Source: Caulobacter sp. (GTDB taxonomy: Bacteria; Pseudomonadota; Alphaproteobacteria; Caulobacterales; Caulobacteraceae). From it: DNA of 47,745 bases. The stretch lies in assembly GCA_030652755.1 (NCBI GenBank), contig JAUSPV010000156.1, positions 1 through 47,745 on the forward strand, written 5' to 3'. A program made the translations under genes and the position numbers. Positions within the stretch are counted from its first letter, which is position 1; each line of letters opens with the position of its first letter. The notes beneath the pieces are model-generated. The model made no database searches. It was not told where the DNA came from and saw nothing but the letters and a program-made list of their open reading frames with translations. Shown piece after piece: positions 17,977-25,794 of this stretch.

Positions 17977-19782
17977 ATGACCGACGGCGCGGGCGAGGCT
18001 GGCTTCCTCGGCGTCCGGCGCTCCCTGACGGGAAGAACCTGGCGGCGGCGGCCGGCTGACGAGGCCGTGGTCCGCGATCATCAGCTTCGCCATGATCTCG
18101 CCGAGCCGCTGGCCCGGGCGCTGGCCTCGCGCGGGATCGGGCCCGAGGGCGCGGTCGACTTCCTGTCGCCGACGCTGAAGGCGCAGTTTCCCGACCCGTC
18201 CAGCTTCCAGGACATGGATCTGGCCGCCTCGATCCTGGTCGACGCCGTCGAGCGCCAGCGCCCGCTGGCGGTGTTCGCCGACTACGACGTCGATGGGGCC
18301 TCGAGCGCGGCCCAGCTGGTCCGCTGGTTCCGCGCCATGGGCCGCGACCTGCCCATCTACGTCCCGGACCGCATTATCGAGGGCTACGGCCCCAGCCCCG
18401 CCGCCTTCCGCCGGCTGAAGGAACAGGGCGCCGAGCTGGTCATCACCGTCGACTGCGGCGCGGCCGCCCACGACGCCCTGGTGGCGGCGCGGGACATGGG
18501 CCTGGACGTCGTGGTCGTCGACCATCACCTGATGCGCGGCGATCCCCCGCCGGCCGCCGCCCTCGTCAATCCCAACCGGCCCGACGACACCTCCGGCCAG
18601 GGCCATCTCGCTGCGGCCGGCGTGACCTTCGTGCTGCTCGCCGCCCTCAACCGAGAGGCCCGCAGGCGCGGTCTTTTCGCGGCGACGCCCGAGCCCGACA
18701 TCCGCCAGTGGCTGGATCTGGCGGCCATGGGCGCCTTCTGCGACGTCACCTCGCTGACCGGCTTCAACCGCGCCATCGTCTCGCAGGGGCTGAAGGTGAT
18801 GTCCGGCTGGGCCAATCCGGGCCTCAAGGCGCTGCTGGACGTGGCCAAGGCGCAGGGGCCGGCGACGTCGTTCCACGCCGGCTTCATCCTGGGCCCGCGG
18901 ATCAACGCCGGCGGCCGCATCGGCCGCTCGGACCTGGGCGCGCGGCTGCTGTCCACCGATGACCCCCGCGAAGCCGCTGACCTGGCCGCCGAGCTCGACG
19001 CCCTCAACGCCTCGCGCAAGGAGGTCGAGAAGGAGGTCCTCGACCAGGCCACGGCCTTCATCGAGACCGACAGCAACCAGGACCCGGACGCCCCGGTGCT
19101 GGTGGTGGCCGGCGACGGCTGGCATCCCGGCGTCGTCGGCATCGCCGCCGCCCGCCTGCGCGAGCGTTACCGCAAGCCGGTGATCGTCATCGGCATCGAC
19201 CGGCCCTCCGACACCGGCAAGGGCTCGGGCCGCTCCCAGCCGGGCGTCAACCTCGGCCGGGCCGTGCAGGCCGCCTTCGACGAGGGGCTGCTGCTGGCCG
19301 GCGGCGGACACGCCATGGCCGCCGGCCTGACCGTGCGGCCGTCGGACATTCCCGAGCTTCGCGCCTTCCTCTGTGCGCGGCTGGCGGAGGAGATGATCGA
19401 TGCCGCGGCCGCCGACGCGGTCGAGATCGACGCCCTGGTCAGCCCGAGCGGCGCGACCCGGGGCCTGTGGACCGATTTCCAGCGGCTGGCGCCCTTCGGG
19501 CCGGGCAATCCCGAGCCGATGTTCGCGATCGCCGAGGCGCGCGTCGAGCGGCCGATGATGCTCAAGGGGGGGCATGTGCGCTGCACCCTCACCGACGCCT
19601 CGGGCGGCCGCCTGAAGGCGGTGGCCTGGCGGGCCGGCGAGACCGAGCTGGGCGACCGGCTGATGGCCGGCGGCGCCGGACTGCATGTCGTGGGTCGCCT
19701 GAAGCCCGATGACTGGCAAGGTCGCGAGAGCGTCGAACTGGAGATCGAGGACGCCGCCGATCCCCGTATGGCCGCCGGCTGA
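17977..19782 (+). CDS. recJ: Single-stranded-DNA exonuclease RecJ
   Basis: A 5'-3' single-strand exonuclease used in recombination, mismatch and base-excision repair. The DHH-family motifs are visible: DYDVDGASSA at residues 102-111, DCGAAAHD, VDHH at about residues 181-184, and the DHHA1 motif GGGHAMAAGLTV, followed by the C-terminal OB-like domain. At 601 residues it is of usual size. It follows glpX after 2 bases. Confidence 0.96.
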   Translation: MTDGAGEAGFLGVRRSLTGRTWRRRPADEAVVRDHQLRHDLAEPLARALASRGIGPEGAVDFLSPTLKAQFPDPSSFQDMDLAASILVDAVERQRPLAVFADYDVDGASSAAQLVRWFRAMGRDLPIYVPDRIIEGYGPSPAAFRRLKEQGAELVITVDCGAAAHDALVAARDMGLDVVVVDHHLMRGDPPPAAALVNPNRPDDTSGQGHLAAAGVTFVLLAALNREARRRGLFAATPEPDIRQWLDLAAMGAFCDVTSLTGFNRAIVSQGLKVMSGWANPGLKALLDVAKAQGPATSFHAGFILGPRINAGGRIGRSDLGARLLSTDDPREAADLAAELDALNASRKEVEKEVLDQATAFIETDSNQDPDAPVLVVAGDGWHPGVVGIAAARLRERYRKPVIVIGIDRPSDTGKGSGRSQPGVNLGRAVQAAFDEGLLLAGGGHAMAAGLTVRPSDIPELRAFLCARLAEEMIDAAAADAVEIDALVSPSGATRGLWTDFQRLAPFGPGNPEPMFAIAEARVERPMMLKGGHVRCTLTDASGGRLKAVAWRAGETELGDRLMAGGAGLHVVGRLKPDDWQGRESVELEIEDAADPRMAAG

Positions 19783-19860
19783 AAAAGGTCGCCATACTCG
19801 CGCCGGAGGGGGTTGCGCCTGCCGGGAGTCGCGAATATACAGCCGCTTCCTCGCGACCGG

Positions 19861-19935
19861 GCGCCCTTCGTCTATCGGTTAGGACCCCAGATTTTCAATC
19901 TGGTAAGAGGGGTTCGACTCCCCTAGGGCGTACCA
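19861..19935 (+). tRNA. tRNA-Glu(TTC)
   Basis: A 75-base tRNA with encoded CCA. The anticodon stem CCAGA/TCTGG encloses loop TTTTCAA, anticodon TTC. T loop TTCGACT and acceptor GCGCCCT/AGGGCGT (G-T at the end pair) agree with alphaproteobacterial tRNA-Glu. Confidence 0.96.
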
Positions 19936-19973
19936 TCGCGAGGCTTCTCCCGTCAGAGAATCAACCCTCCGTA

Positions 19974-20007
19974 CCGCGACCAATCGTCGCGGAGTGCGGT
20001 CCCGCAC
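19974..20007 (+). other. Two adjacent hairpins between tRNA-Glu and the cold-shock gene
   Basis: CCGCGAC at 19974-19980 pairs with GTCGCGG at 19986-19992. GTGCGG at 19994-19999 pairs with CCGCAC at 20002-20007. No T run follows. They may lie in the tRNA 3' trailer or in the roughly 100-base leader of the cold-shock gene. A regulatory role is not shown. Confidence 0.4.
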
Positions 20008-20110
20008 GCCTTGTGCGCGAACTCTTGGCTTGACGCCTCTCCTCCTGCGAGAACAGTGTTATACTTGGGTTCTCGTCCAGAAAGGACTTGGGACGGGGCT
20101 AGAGGGGCGA

Positions 20111-20719
20111 ATGTCAGGTTTCGATTTCGAGGGACCGGAGGCGCACGAGGAGTCTGTGCGCATCGCGGGTCGCGTGAAGTGGTTCGACGCGGGCAAGGGC
20201 TACGGCTTCATTGTTCCCGACGACCCTTCCAAGACAGGGCTGAAGGACGTCCTGCTGCATATCACGTCGCTGCGCACAGCCGGCCGCGAGTCGGCGCTGG
20301 AGGGCGCCGTGATCGTCTGTGACGTCGTTCGCAGGCCCAAGGGCTGGCAGGTGTCGGAGGTCGTCGACCTGGACGAGGCCTCGGCCCCGCCGCCGATGGA
20401 GCGGGCGCCGCGCCGGTTTGACGACAATGGCCAGGGCGGATTTTCGCGCGACCGTTTCAGCGCGCCGCCGCGCCAGGATTCGGCCCGTCGCGGACCGCCG
20501 CGCGCCGACGGCCCGCTCGAACACTGCACCGTCAAATGGTTCAACCGCACCAAGGGCTACGGTTTCGTGGTGCGCGACGCCGAACCGGGGGATATCTTCG
20601 TCCACATCGAGACCCTGCGCCGCAGCGGCCTCGACGACCTGCAGCCCGGCGACGGCGTGATGGTGCGCTTCGCCGAGGGGCCCAAGGGTCTTGTGGTGGC
20701 CGAAATCTCGGCGTCCTGA
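20111..20719 (+). CDS. Cold-shock protein with two cold-shock domains
   Basis: A 202-residue nucleic-acid-binding protein with two CspA-like domains. The first starts at about residue 20 ([22 protein letters not shown]) and the second at about residue 138 ([23 protein letters not shown]). They are joined by an Arg/Pro-rich disordered linker. Two-domain Csp proteins are characteristic of alphaproteobacteria, including Caulobacter CspC and CspD; which one this is cannot be decided. The ATG at 20111 follows AGAGGGG; the longer in-frame extension is untranslated leader. Confidence 0.92.
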   Translation: MSGFDFEGPEAHEESVRIAGRVKWFDAGKGYGFIVPDDPSKTGLKDVLLHITSLRTAGRESALEGAVIVCDVVRRPKGWQVSEVVDLDEASAPPPMERAPRRFDDNGQGGFSRDRFSAPPRQDSARRGPPRADGPLEHCTVKWFNRTKGYGFVVRDAEPGDIFVHIETLRRSGLDDLQPGDGVMVRFAEGPKGLVVAEISAS

Positions 20720-20749
20720 CGGGACCGGGATCGATTCCGGAGTAAAGCC

Positions 20750-21295
20750 TTGAGCTGGATGATGCGTAACGCCCGCCGGTCGCTGGTCCTGGCGGCGGTC
20801 CTGCTTGGGGCGAGCCTGGGGGCGAGCGCCTGCACCGCGCGCGAAGGCGCGGCGGCGACGCCGGCCGCGGCCGGCAAGGTCGACATCAACGCAACGCACG
20901 CGACCTCGCCCGATTTCGTCATCGAACCGCTGTGGATCGAGACCGCCACCGGCCGTCTCGACTACCGCGTCGAGATCGCCGACGACGACGCCGAGCGTCA
21001 GCACGGCCTGATGTACCGCACCTCGATGCCGGACATGCACGGCATGCTGTTCATCTTCCCGCAGGCCAAACCGCAGGCCTTCTGGATGCGCAACACCTAC
21101 ATGCCGCTGGACATCATCTACATCGGCGAGGACGGCCGCGTCGTCTCGATCGCCGCCAACGCCCGCCCGTTCGACGAGACGTCGCTGCCCTCCGAGGGCC
21201 CCGCCATAGGGGTGCTGGAGATCTACGGCGGCAAGGCGGCCGAACTGGGCATCAAGCCGGGCGACCGCGTCCACCACCGGATGTTCGGCCAGTGA
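20750..21295 (+). CDS. DUF192 family secreted protein
   Basis: A 181-residue exported protein. The N-terminus has Arg residues, a hydrophobic core LVLAAVLLGASLGASAC and a cysteine that could be lipidated. The DUF192 domain follows: RQHGLMYRTSMPDMHGMLFIFPQAKPQAFWMRNTYMPLDIIYI. Its function is unknown. The TTG at 20750 is chosen because GGAG lies 7 bases upstream; the ATG at 20759 is less well placed. It lies 30 bases after the cold-shock gene, a pairing seen in Caulobacter relatives. Its stop overlaps the next start. Confidence 0.85.
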   Translation: MSWMMRNARRSLVLAAVLLGASLGASACTAREGAAATPAAAGKVDINATHATSPDFVIEPLWIETATGRLDYRVEIADDDAERQHGLMYRTSMPDMHGMLFIFPQAKPQAFWMRNTYMPLDIIYIGEDGRVVSIAANARPFDETSLPSEGPAIGVLEIYGGKAAELGIKPGDRVHHRMFGQ

Positions 21296-21750
21296 CCGCC
21301 ACGGAGGTTCCGGCCCCGCCCGAGGGGTTCGTCCCGAGCAGCCGCGGACCCTACACCACCCACAACGGCCCGATGTTCCACCGGCGGACGGAGGCGGGCG
21401 GGCTGGTCCACGCCTTCTTCGTGCTGCCGCGCCATTGCAACAGCATGGGCATCGTCCACGGCGGCATGCTGTCGACCTTCATGGACGGCGTGCTGGCCGG
21501 CGCGGTCGGCCGCGTCACCGGCGGCATGTCGGTGACCATCCACCTGTCGCTGGACTTCCTGTCGATGGCCCGGGCCGGGGAGTGGGTCTACGGCGAGGGC
21601 AGGGTCACGCGCCAGACCCGCGACCTGGTCTTCGTCGAGGGCCGCATCTACATCGGCGAGAAGGACATCCTGCGCGGATCGGGCGTGTTCAAGCCGATGC
21701 GGAAGGCGCTGGATCCGGCCGCCGAGGGGCGCCAGGAAACGCCCCGATGA
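21292..21750 (+). CDS. Hotdog-fold thioesterase, PaaI/YdiI-like
   Basis: A 152-residue single-hotdog protein of the acyl-CoA thioesterase type. HCNSMGIVHGGMLSTFMDGVLAGAV is the classic HGG block with a catalytic acid one helix later (Asp in FMDG), followed by SVTIHLSLDFLSMARAGEWV. The natural substrate is unknown. The GTG at 21292 overlaps the stop of the DUF192 gene, and its own stop overlaps the next gene as ATGA, so four genes from the cold-shock protein onward look like one transcript. Confidence 0.87.
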   Translation: MTATEVPAPPEGFVPSSRGPYTTHNGPMFHRRTEAGGLVHAFFVLPRHCNSMGIVHGGMLSTFMDGVLAGAVGRVTGGMSVTIHLSLDFLSMARAGEWVYGEGRVTRQTRDLVFVEGRIYIGEKDILRGSGVFKPMRKALDPAAEGRQETPR

Positions 21751-22097
21751 TCTACCTGCTGATCAAGGCGCTTCTGTCAGGGGCAATCGTCGCGGCGGTG
21801 TCAGAGATCGCCAGGCGGTTTCCCGGCTTTGGCGGACTGCTGGCCTCACTGCCCCTGATATCGGTGCTGGGTATGATCTGGCTCTGGCGCGACACCCGCG
21901 ATCCTGAGCGACTGGCGGCGCATGCCGGCGCCACGTTCTGGTTCGTGCTGCCCTCCCTGCCGATGTTCTTGCTTATCCCCGCGCTGCTAAAGCGCGGCGT
22001 CGGATTCTGGCCAGCAATGGCGGCCGGCTGCGCCATGACCGTGCTGCTCTACGCCCTGACCATCTGGCTCGTGCCGAGGTTCGGCGTGAAGCTCTGA
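21747..22097 (+). CDS. DUF3147 family inner-membrane protein
   Basis: A 116-residue membrane protein with four predicted helices ([72 protein letters not shown]). It matches the DUF3147 pattern. Function unknown. The ATG overlaps the thioesterase stop as ATGA. Confidence 0.75.
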   Translation: MIYLLIKALLSGAIVAAVSEIARRFPGFGGLLASLPLISVLGMIWLWRDTRDPERLAAHAGATFWFVLPSLPMFLLIPALLKRGVGFWPAMAAGCAMTVLLYALTIWLVPRFGVKL

Positions 22098-22161
22098 GCG
22101 TTTTCCAAGGCCTTGATTGCGGTGCAACGCGACGCATGGCAAAGAGCGCGCTTCCGTGAAG

Positions 22162-22240
<79 letters not shown>

Positions 22241-22267
22241 GAAGACCTTGAACGCAAGAGGCCCCGC

Positions 22268-22573
22268 ATGCTCGCGCGCATCTACCGTCCGGCCAAGACC
22301 GCCATGCAGTCCGGCAAGGCCAAGACCCGGGACTGGCTGCTCGAGTTCGAGCCGGCCGCCGCCAAGCGCGTCGACCCGCTGACCGGCTGGACCCAGTCCA
22401 CCGACATGAACGGCCAGGTGCGGCTGAGCTTCGAGACCCGGGAAGAGGCCGTCGCCTACGCCCAGCGCCACGGCATCGCCTTCCGGCTGATCGAGCCGCA
22501 TGAGCCCAGGAAGATCATCAAGGCCTACGCCGACAACTTCGCCGCCGGCCGCAAGGTGCCGTGGACGCACTAG
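22268..22573 (+). CDS. Complex I accessory subunit NDUFS4-type (ETC complex I subunit)
   Basis: A 101-residue protein of the family of the mitochondrial 18-kDa complex I subunit NDUFS4, found in alphaproteobacteria. It supports assembly or stability of NADH:ubiquinone oxidoreductase. [61 protein letters not shown] and a C-terminal SYADNF-like end ([17 protein letters not shown]) are diagnostic. The ATG at 22268 is 29 bases after tRNA-Pro; the upstream frame runs through the tRNA and is not coding. Confidence 0.92.
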   Translation: MLARIYRPAKTAMQSGKAKTRDWLLEFEPAAAKRVDPLTGWTQSTDMNGQVRLSFETREEAVAYAQRHGIAFRLIEPHEPRKIIKAYADNFAAGRKVPWTH

Positions 22574-22581
22574 GGGCGAGC

Positions 22582-22654
22582 GAGTTCGGTGACAGTTTGC
22601 GAATTGCGCCAGGCCGATCGGGTCTCTGACAATTCGCAAACTGTCACCGAACTC
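22582..22654. repeat. Long perfect inverted repeat
   Basis: Two 24-base arms, 22582-22605 and 22631-22654, are exact inverted copies around a 25-base loop. The arm core reads GGTGACAGTTTGCGAATT. This motif is familiar from dispersed repeats in several Proteobacteria. It lies between the NDUFS4 gene and tRNA-Arg. It may act as a terminator hairpin or be a copy of a REP-like or non-autonomous element. Confidence 0.8.
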
Positions 22655-22719
22655 CCGCTGGGGATACGCACTAAAGTGCATGTCCCCGGGCTCGAACGCC
22701 GCTAAAGCAGACGCTGGAA

Positions 22720-22796
<77 letters not shown>

Positions 22797-22843
22797 CCGC
22801 TTGGAAAAAGTGCTGCAAGCTCAACACGTTATGCAGAGCGAAT

Positions 22844-22867
22844 GTCTAACCTTGCCTGAGGTTAGAC
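22844..22867. promoter_or_regulatory. Inverted octamer pair at the left end, candidate integrase arm sites
   Basis: GTCTAACC at 22844-22851 and GGTTAGAC at 22860-22867 form a perfect inverted pair around 8 bases, overlapping the integrase stop codon. The same octamer occurs twice at the right end of the element. In the direction of integrase transcription no T run follows, so a binding site fits better than a terminator. Confidence 0.5.
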
Positions 22868-23931
22868 AACTTTCGTTCTCGATGTGTCTCCTGGAGCCGT
22901 TTCATCGCCTTGCCCGCTTTGTCTCGCTGCTCAGCCGATTTGGTATACCGCTGCACTTCCGAAAGCGTCTTGTGTCCGGTTACAGCCATGATCTCATGCG
23001 CTGAACAGCCCGCGTCGGCCAGACGGGTTGCCGCCGACTTTCGCAGTCCATGTGCGGTGCAGCCTGTTAGACCGGCTTCCTTGGCGGCGGCACATATCCA
23101 GTTGCTAAACCCCTTCGGCGAGAAGGGCCTGTTCTGGGCCGTCTGGAGCAAGAGCAGTCCTTGCGTCTTCGATGCGTCCAGTGATTCGAGAAGAGCTTCG
23201 TGCAGGGGAATAATGAGAGAGGCCCCTGTCTTTTCCTGACGAACAGCCACCGTTCCTCGTCGCTTGCCATCCTCATCGGGCAATTCGTAGGAAATCTGGT
23301 TTCGGGTCATCAGTCTTACATCGGCACTTCTTTGACCTGTATAAAGTAGAAGATCGAATGCCAAACGTTCACGGGAGCCGACCGGCCAGAACGATTCGAA
23401 CTTCTCAATCTCGGCCTCATTCCATACATGATAGCCATCACTCACGACCTTGAGCTTCTTGACTTCCTTTGCGGGATTGTCGGGCCGCCAAGCCCGTTCC
23501 TGAGCGAACGCGAACAGAATTCGAATAATCCGTAATCTATTATTTGCCGCGTTTGGATGCATCGCCTTCAGGTCAAGCATCTTCCGAATGTGGACATGCT
23601 GCATGTTGCGGACGGATTTTTCACCGTGGTCTCGCCGGAATCGTTCGATTTCCCCCCGGTAGGTCGCCTGCGTTGTCGGGCGAAGCAGTTGCCAGGAAGA
23701 TGACTCGTAGTAGGCGACAGCCAGGGCGTTGATCGACCCAGCAGTGACGCTGCTTAGGCCAATCGGAAGTCGCTCCTGCGCAAGACAGGAGAGATACCAA
23801 CGCTCCCACTCCGGTGATTTTATTTGAACGGAGGTCTGAGACTCGCGAAATCCGCTTCTCCGGAATCGCCAACGGAGCCGTCCATGGCGATCAAAGTATT
23901 TCGATACAAACGGAGGCTTAGATTTGCTCAA
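22846..23931 (-). CDS. Tyrosine-type site-specific integrase
   Basis: A 361-residue phage-type integrase that would recombine the element with the 3' end of tRNA-Arg. The catalytic set is complete: Arg201 (TGQRSADVRL), Lys234 in the beta-hairpin, His294 and Arg297 (HGLRKSA), His320 (TGHKTLSE) and nucleophile Tyr329 (QRYTKS). The N-terminus (residues 1-60) is an arm-binding-like region, and residues 68-150 form the SAM-like core-binding domain. It points towards the tRNA. Its start overlaps the stop of the gene upstream by 4 bases, coupling the two. Confidence 0.95.
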   Translation of the reverse strand: MSKSKPPFVSKYFDRHGRLRWRFRRSGFRESQTSVQIKSPEWERWYLSCLAQERLPIGLSSVTAGSINALAVAYYESSSWQLLRPTTQATYRGEIERFRRDHGEKSVRNMQHVHIRKMLDLKAMHPNAANNRLRIIRILFAFAQERAWRPDNPAKEVKKLKVVSDGYHVWNEAEIEKFESFWPVGSRERLAFDLLLYTGQRSADVRLMTRNQISYELPDEDGKRRGTVAVRQEKTGASLIIPLHEALLESLDASKTQGLLLLQTAQNRPFSPKGFSNWICAAAKEAGLTGCTAHGLRKSAATRLADAGCSAHEIMAVTGHKTLSEVQRYTKSAEQRDKAGKAMKRLQETHRERKLSNLRQG

Positions 23932-24263
23932 AGAATATCATCCCATTCGTTCTTCGAACTTCCGTGCAGGTCCGATGGGCGGTCCCGCTCCAAGACGCAA
24001 TGACCGGTAGGGAAGATGGAGACACTGCCCACCTTCATGCCGCCCTTTTCGCAGGCGCGGATTACACGCGTGATGTCAGCCGCACGGACCACGGAGCGGC
24101 GACCAGAGATAACAGCCTCCGATCTCCCAGGATCGCGCCTCCCGTCTTCAGTGGGCGACGACGTAGCTTGCTCGACGTGAGGCGTGGAATTGGCCGCGGG
24201 CCTTTGCGATTTGGGTTGGGATGAACGGATCATGCGACTCTCGGAAGGAATTGGGGCAGTCAT
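23928..24263 (-). CDS. Small integrase-coupled protein of unknown function
   Basis: The frame ends in ATGA overlap with the integrase start. The conserved part is C-terminal: VVRAADITRVIRACEKGGMKVGSVSIFPTG. This matches short proteins repeatedly found beside integrases in alphaproteobacterial phages and islands (ADxxRAxRAAxxAG pattern). Their role is not established; excision or regulation of integrase is a guess. The N-terminal half is Ser/Pro/Arg-rich and likely disordered. Starts at 24326, 24263 and 24233 are all possible; only the last has a weak purine-rich ribosome site. Confidence 0.6.
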   Translation of the reverse strand: MTAPIPSESRMIRSSQPKSQRPAANSTPHVEQATSSPTEDGRRDPGRSEAVISGRRSVVRAADITRVIRACEKGGMKVGSVSIFPTGHCVLERDRPSDLHGSSKNEWDDIL

Positions 24264-24393
24264 ACCCAAAATCCATCGATCCGTAAATATATTTGAACGG
24301 ATATCCCAGCATTGCAATACCGTCAAGCAATAATTCGAGACCTATGTGCGCGATGATATGCCTCGGAAGACAATGGCATGCGCGGGACGATTG

Positions 24394-24417
24394 TTGGCGT
24401 GCAGTGTAATTGGCGTG
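24394..24417. repeat. Directly repeated octamer upstream of the Rep-like gene
   Basis: TTGGCGTG occurs at 24394-24401 and 24410-24417, 16 bases apart, 74 bases before the Rep-like start, in an otherwise non-coding divergent gap. It could be a pair of regulator or initiator binding sites, but two copies are weak evidence. Confidence 0.3.
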
Positions 24418-24490
24418 TAATCACATAAATATCGACGTAGCCGGATGCGCGTTGTTATGGTTTCGGTTCGCAACTATTACGAATTGATCC

Positions 24491-25408
24491 ATGATGACCA
24501 GGACTCATTACCAAGGGCAAACGACATTCAACCGCCAGCAACTTCAGCGGTTTATTGGCGGACTCGACCCTTCATGCCCCTACACGCAACGGCTGGCCTC
24601 GTGCGGCACCCTCTCGGCGGTAACCCATGGCTACGTCCTTCGGTGCCAACTGCCTCCTTGCCCAGCCTGTAGATCGAGATACGCGGCCAAACAGCGGCGG
24701 GCCACGAGAGCTATGCTATCGGGCTCGACCAATGCGGATGCGGGGATGCTCACCATCGTTCTCGGTGCCGCCGCCGACATCACCGAGGTCGGGGCCATCG
24801 TTGCGAAGGCTCGATGGGACCTTAGAAATGTTGTGGACGCATGTCGGCGGCGTGATCGTCGCTGGGAGAGCGTCAGCATCCTGGCCCACATGGAGATGGA
24901 TGCCGTCTCAGCCGAGGATGTGCCGCTGCTTGGTGGGGAGCGGGCGGCGTTGATCGGGGAACTGGCCCGCGGCGTAACGCCGGTTGCCAATCCCATCTGG
25001 ATTCCAACTCTGCATGGCGTTGTGCGCTTCGACGGCATTGATTGGCAAGAAGTTCAGATGGCTCTCCAGCGCAGATGGCCAATAGAGCGACAATTACATA
25101 TCGCAAAGTTTCGAGATAATCTCACAGTTGAGATGAATTCGGACAACGTGACAAATTATTCGCTGAAGCATCACTGTATTAATAAATTCGGGCACGTAAA
25201 CGAATTATGGCCCGTCTCCTGGATGGTCGAATACTATGGTTGGTTAGCGGAGTGGACAGAGTTTCTACGTAGAACACGCATAAAGATTGGAATGAAGAGG
25301 TATCGATCTTCTGATAGTTCAAATATAAATAGAACGACGAATGAGGTAGGTGTTGTTGATGAACCAATGGAATATTCTATTGTTTTACCGACACTATATA
25401 ACTGGTAA
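24491..25408 (+). CDS. Rep-like protein with zinc-knuckle and degenerate HUH-type motifs
   Basis: A 305-residue protein I cannot assign firmly. A cysteine cluster (Cys52, Cys57, Cys60, in RCQLPPCPAC) with basic residues after it suggests a zinc knuckle. The middle follows the order seen in rolling-circle initiators: LTIVL strand (87-91), SILAHMEMD (129-137, with Glu135), WIPTLHGVVRF (170-180) where a WHPHLH-like HUH motif would be, and NYSLKHH (222-228) where a YxxK motif would be. The first His of HUH is Thr173, so it may be inactive or mis-assigned. Codon use turns AT-rich in the last third. A replication or mobilisation role is inference. Confidence 0.4.
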   Translation: MMTRTHYQGQTTFNRQQLQRFIGGLDPSCPYTQRLASCGTLSAVTHGYVLRCQLPPCPACRSRYAAKQRRATRAMLSGSTNADAGMLTIVLGAAADITEVGAIVAKARWDLRNVVDACRRRDRRWESVSILAHMEMDAVSAEDVPLLGGERAALIGELARGVTPVANPIWIPTLHGVVRFDGIDWQEVQMALQRRWPIERQLHIAKFRDNLTVEMNSDNVTNYSLKHHCINKFGHVNELWPVSWMVEYYGWLAEWTEFLRRTRIKIGMKRYRSSDSSNINRTTNEVGVVDEPMEYSIVLPTLYNW

Positions 25409-25414
25409 CGCAAG

Positions 25415-25678
25415 ATGATCCGCAATCTATTCTATAGCATCCCATATGTAATCGAGCAGATGGAGAGGACTCGATTTGATATGGAGGCATCAGTCGCCCG
25501 AAACGTTGACCTCGACGATTATAATGACACTCATGCCTACGCCAACAAAAGGGGGTGGTGCCGAGAGATGTGCCGCGCAAAATGGAGGTGCATCCCACTT
25601 CGGCTTCAAAGGATCGTGATATTCGAGTTCGAGAGCAGTGAAGATGCAGAGAATTTCGCAAGACGGTTCCCGCATTAG
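25415..25678 (+). CDS. Hypothetical small protein
   Basis: An 87-residue protein starting 6 bases after the Rep-like gene, so probably co-transcribed. It holds an N-terminal helix (IRNLFYSIPYVIEQMERTRF), two cysteines in RGWCREMCRAKWRC and a C-terminal stretch IVIFEFESSEDAENFARRF like the edge strand and helix of a ferredoxin-like fold. No family is recognised. A terminator follows. Confidence 0.5.
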   Translation: MIRNLFYSIPYVIEQMERTRFDMEASVARNVDLDDYNDTHAYANKRGWCREMCRAKWRCIPLRLQRIVIFEFESSEDAENFARRFPH

Positions 25679-25706
25679 TCATCAACGCACTGGATAAATC
25701 TCACCC

Positions 25707-25727
25707 TGACCATAAATGGTCATTTTT
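25707..25727 (+). terminator. Rho-independent terminator after the Rep-like operon
   Basis: TGACCA at 25707-25712 pairs with TGGTCA at 25717-25722 around a 4-base loop and is followed by TTTTT. It separates the Rep-like operon from the PcfJ-like gene. Confidence 0.7.
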
Positions 25728-25762
25728 GTAGACTATTTTGACTTTGTATTCTATAAGATGCG

Positions 25763-25777
25763 CCGATTACTAATCGG
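25763..25777. promoter_or_regulatory. Palindrome upstream of the PcfJ-like gene
   Basis: CCGATTACTAATCGG is a perfect palindrome with 7-base arms and a central C, ending 17 bases before the ATG of the PcfJ-like gene. Its position suits an operator that would block transcription or translation start. No cognate regulator is visible in the element. Confidence 0.4.
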
Positions 25778-25794
25778 GGCGACAACTAATTTTC

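Noticed and set aside
20030-20070. Promoter with TTGACG and TATACT upstream of the cold-shock gene
   Set aside because: The spacing of about 24 bases is too long for a standard promoter; only the -10-like element is plausible.
22844-22867. Rho-independent terminator of the integrase gene
   Set aside because: The hairpin contains the stop codon and has no T run on the transcribed side; the octamer recurs at the other end of the element, which favours a binding site.
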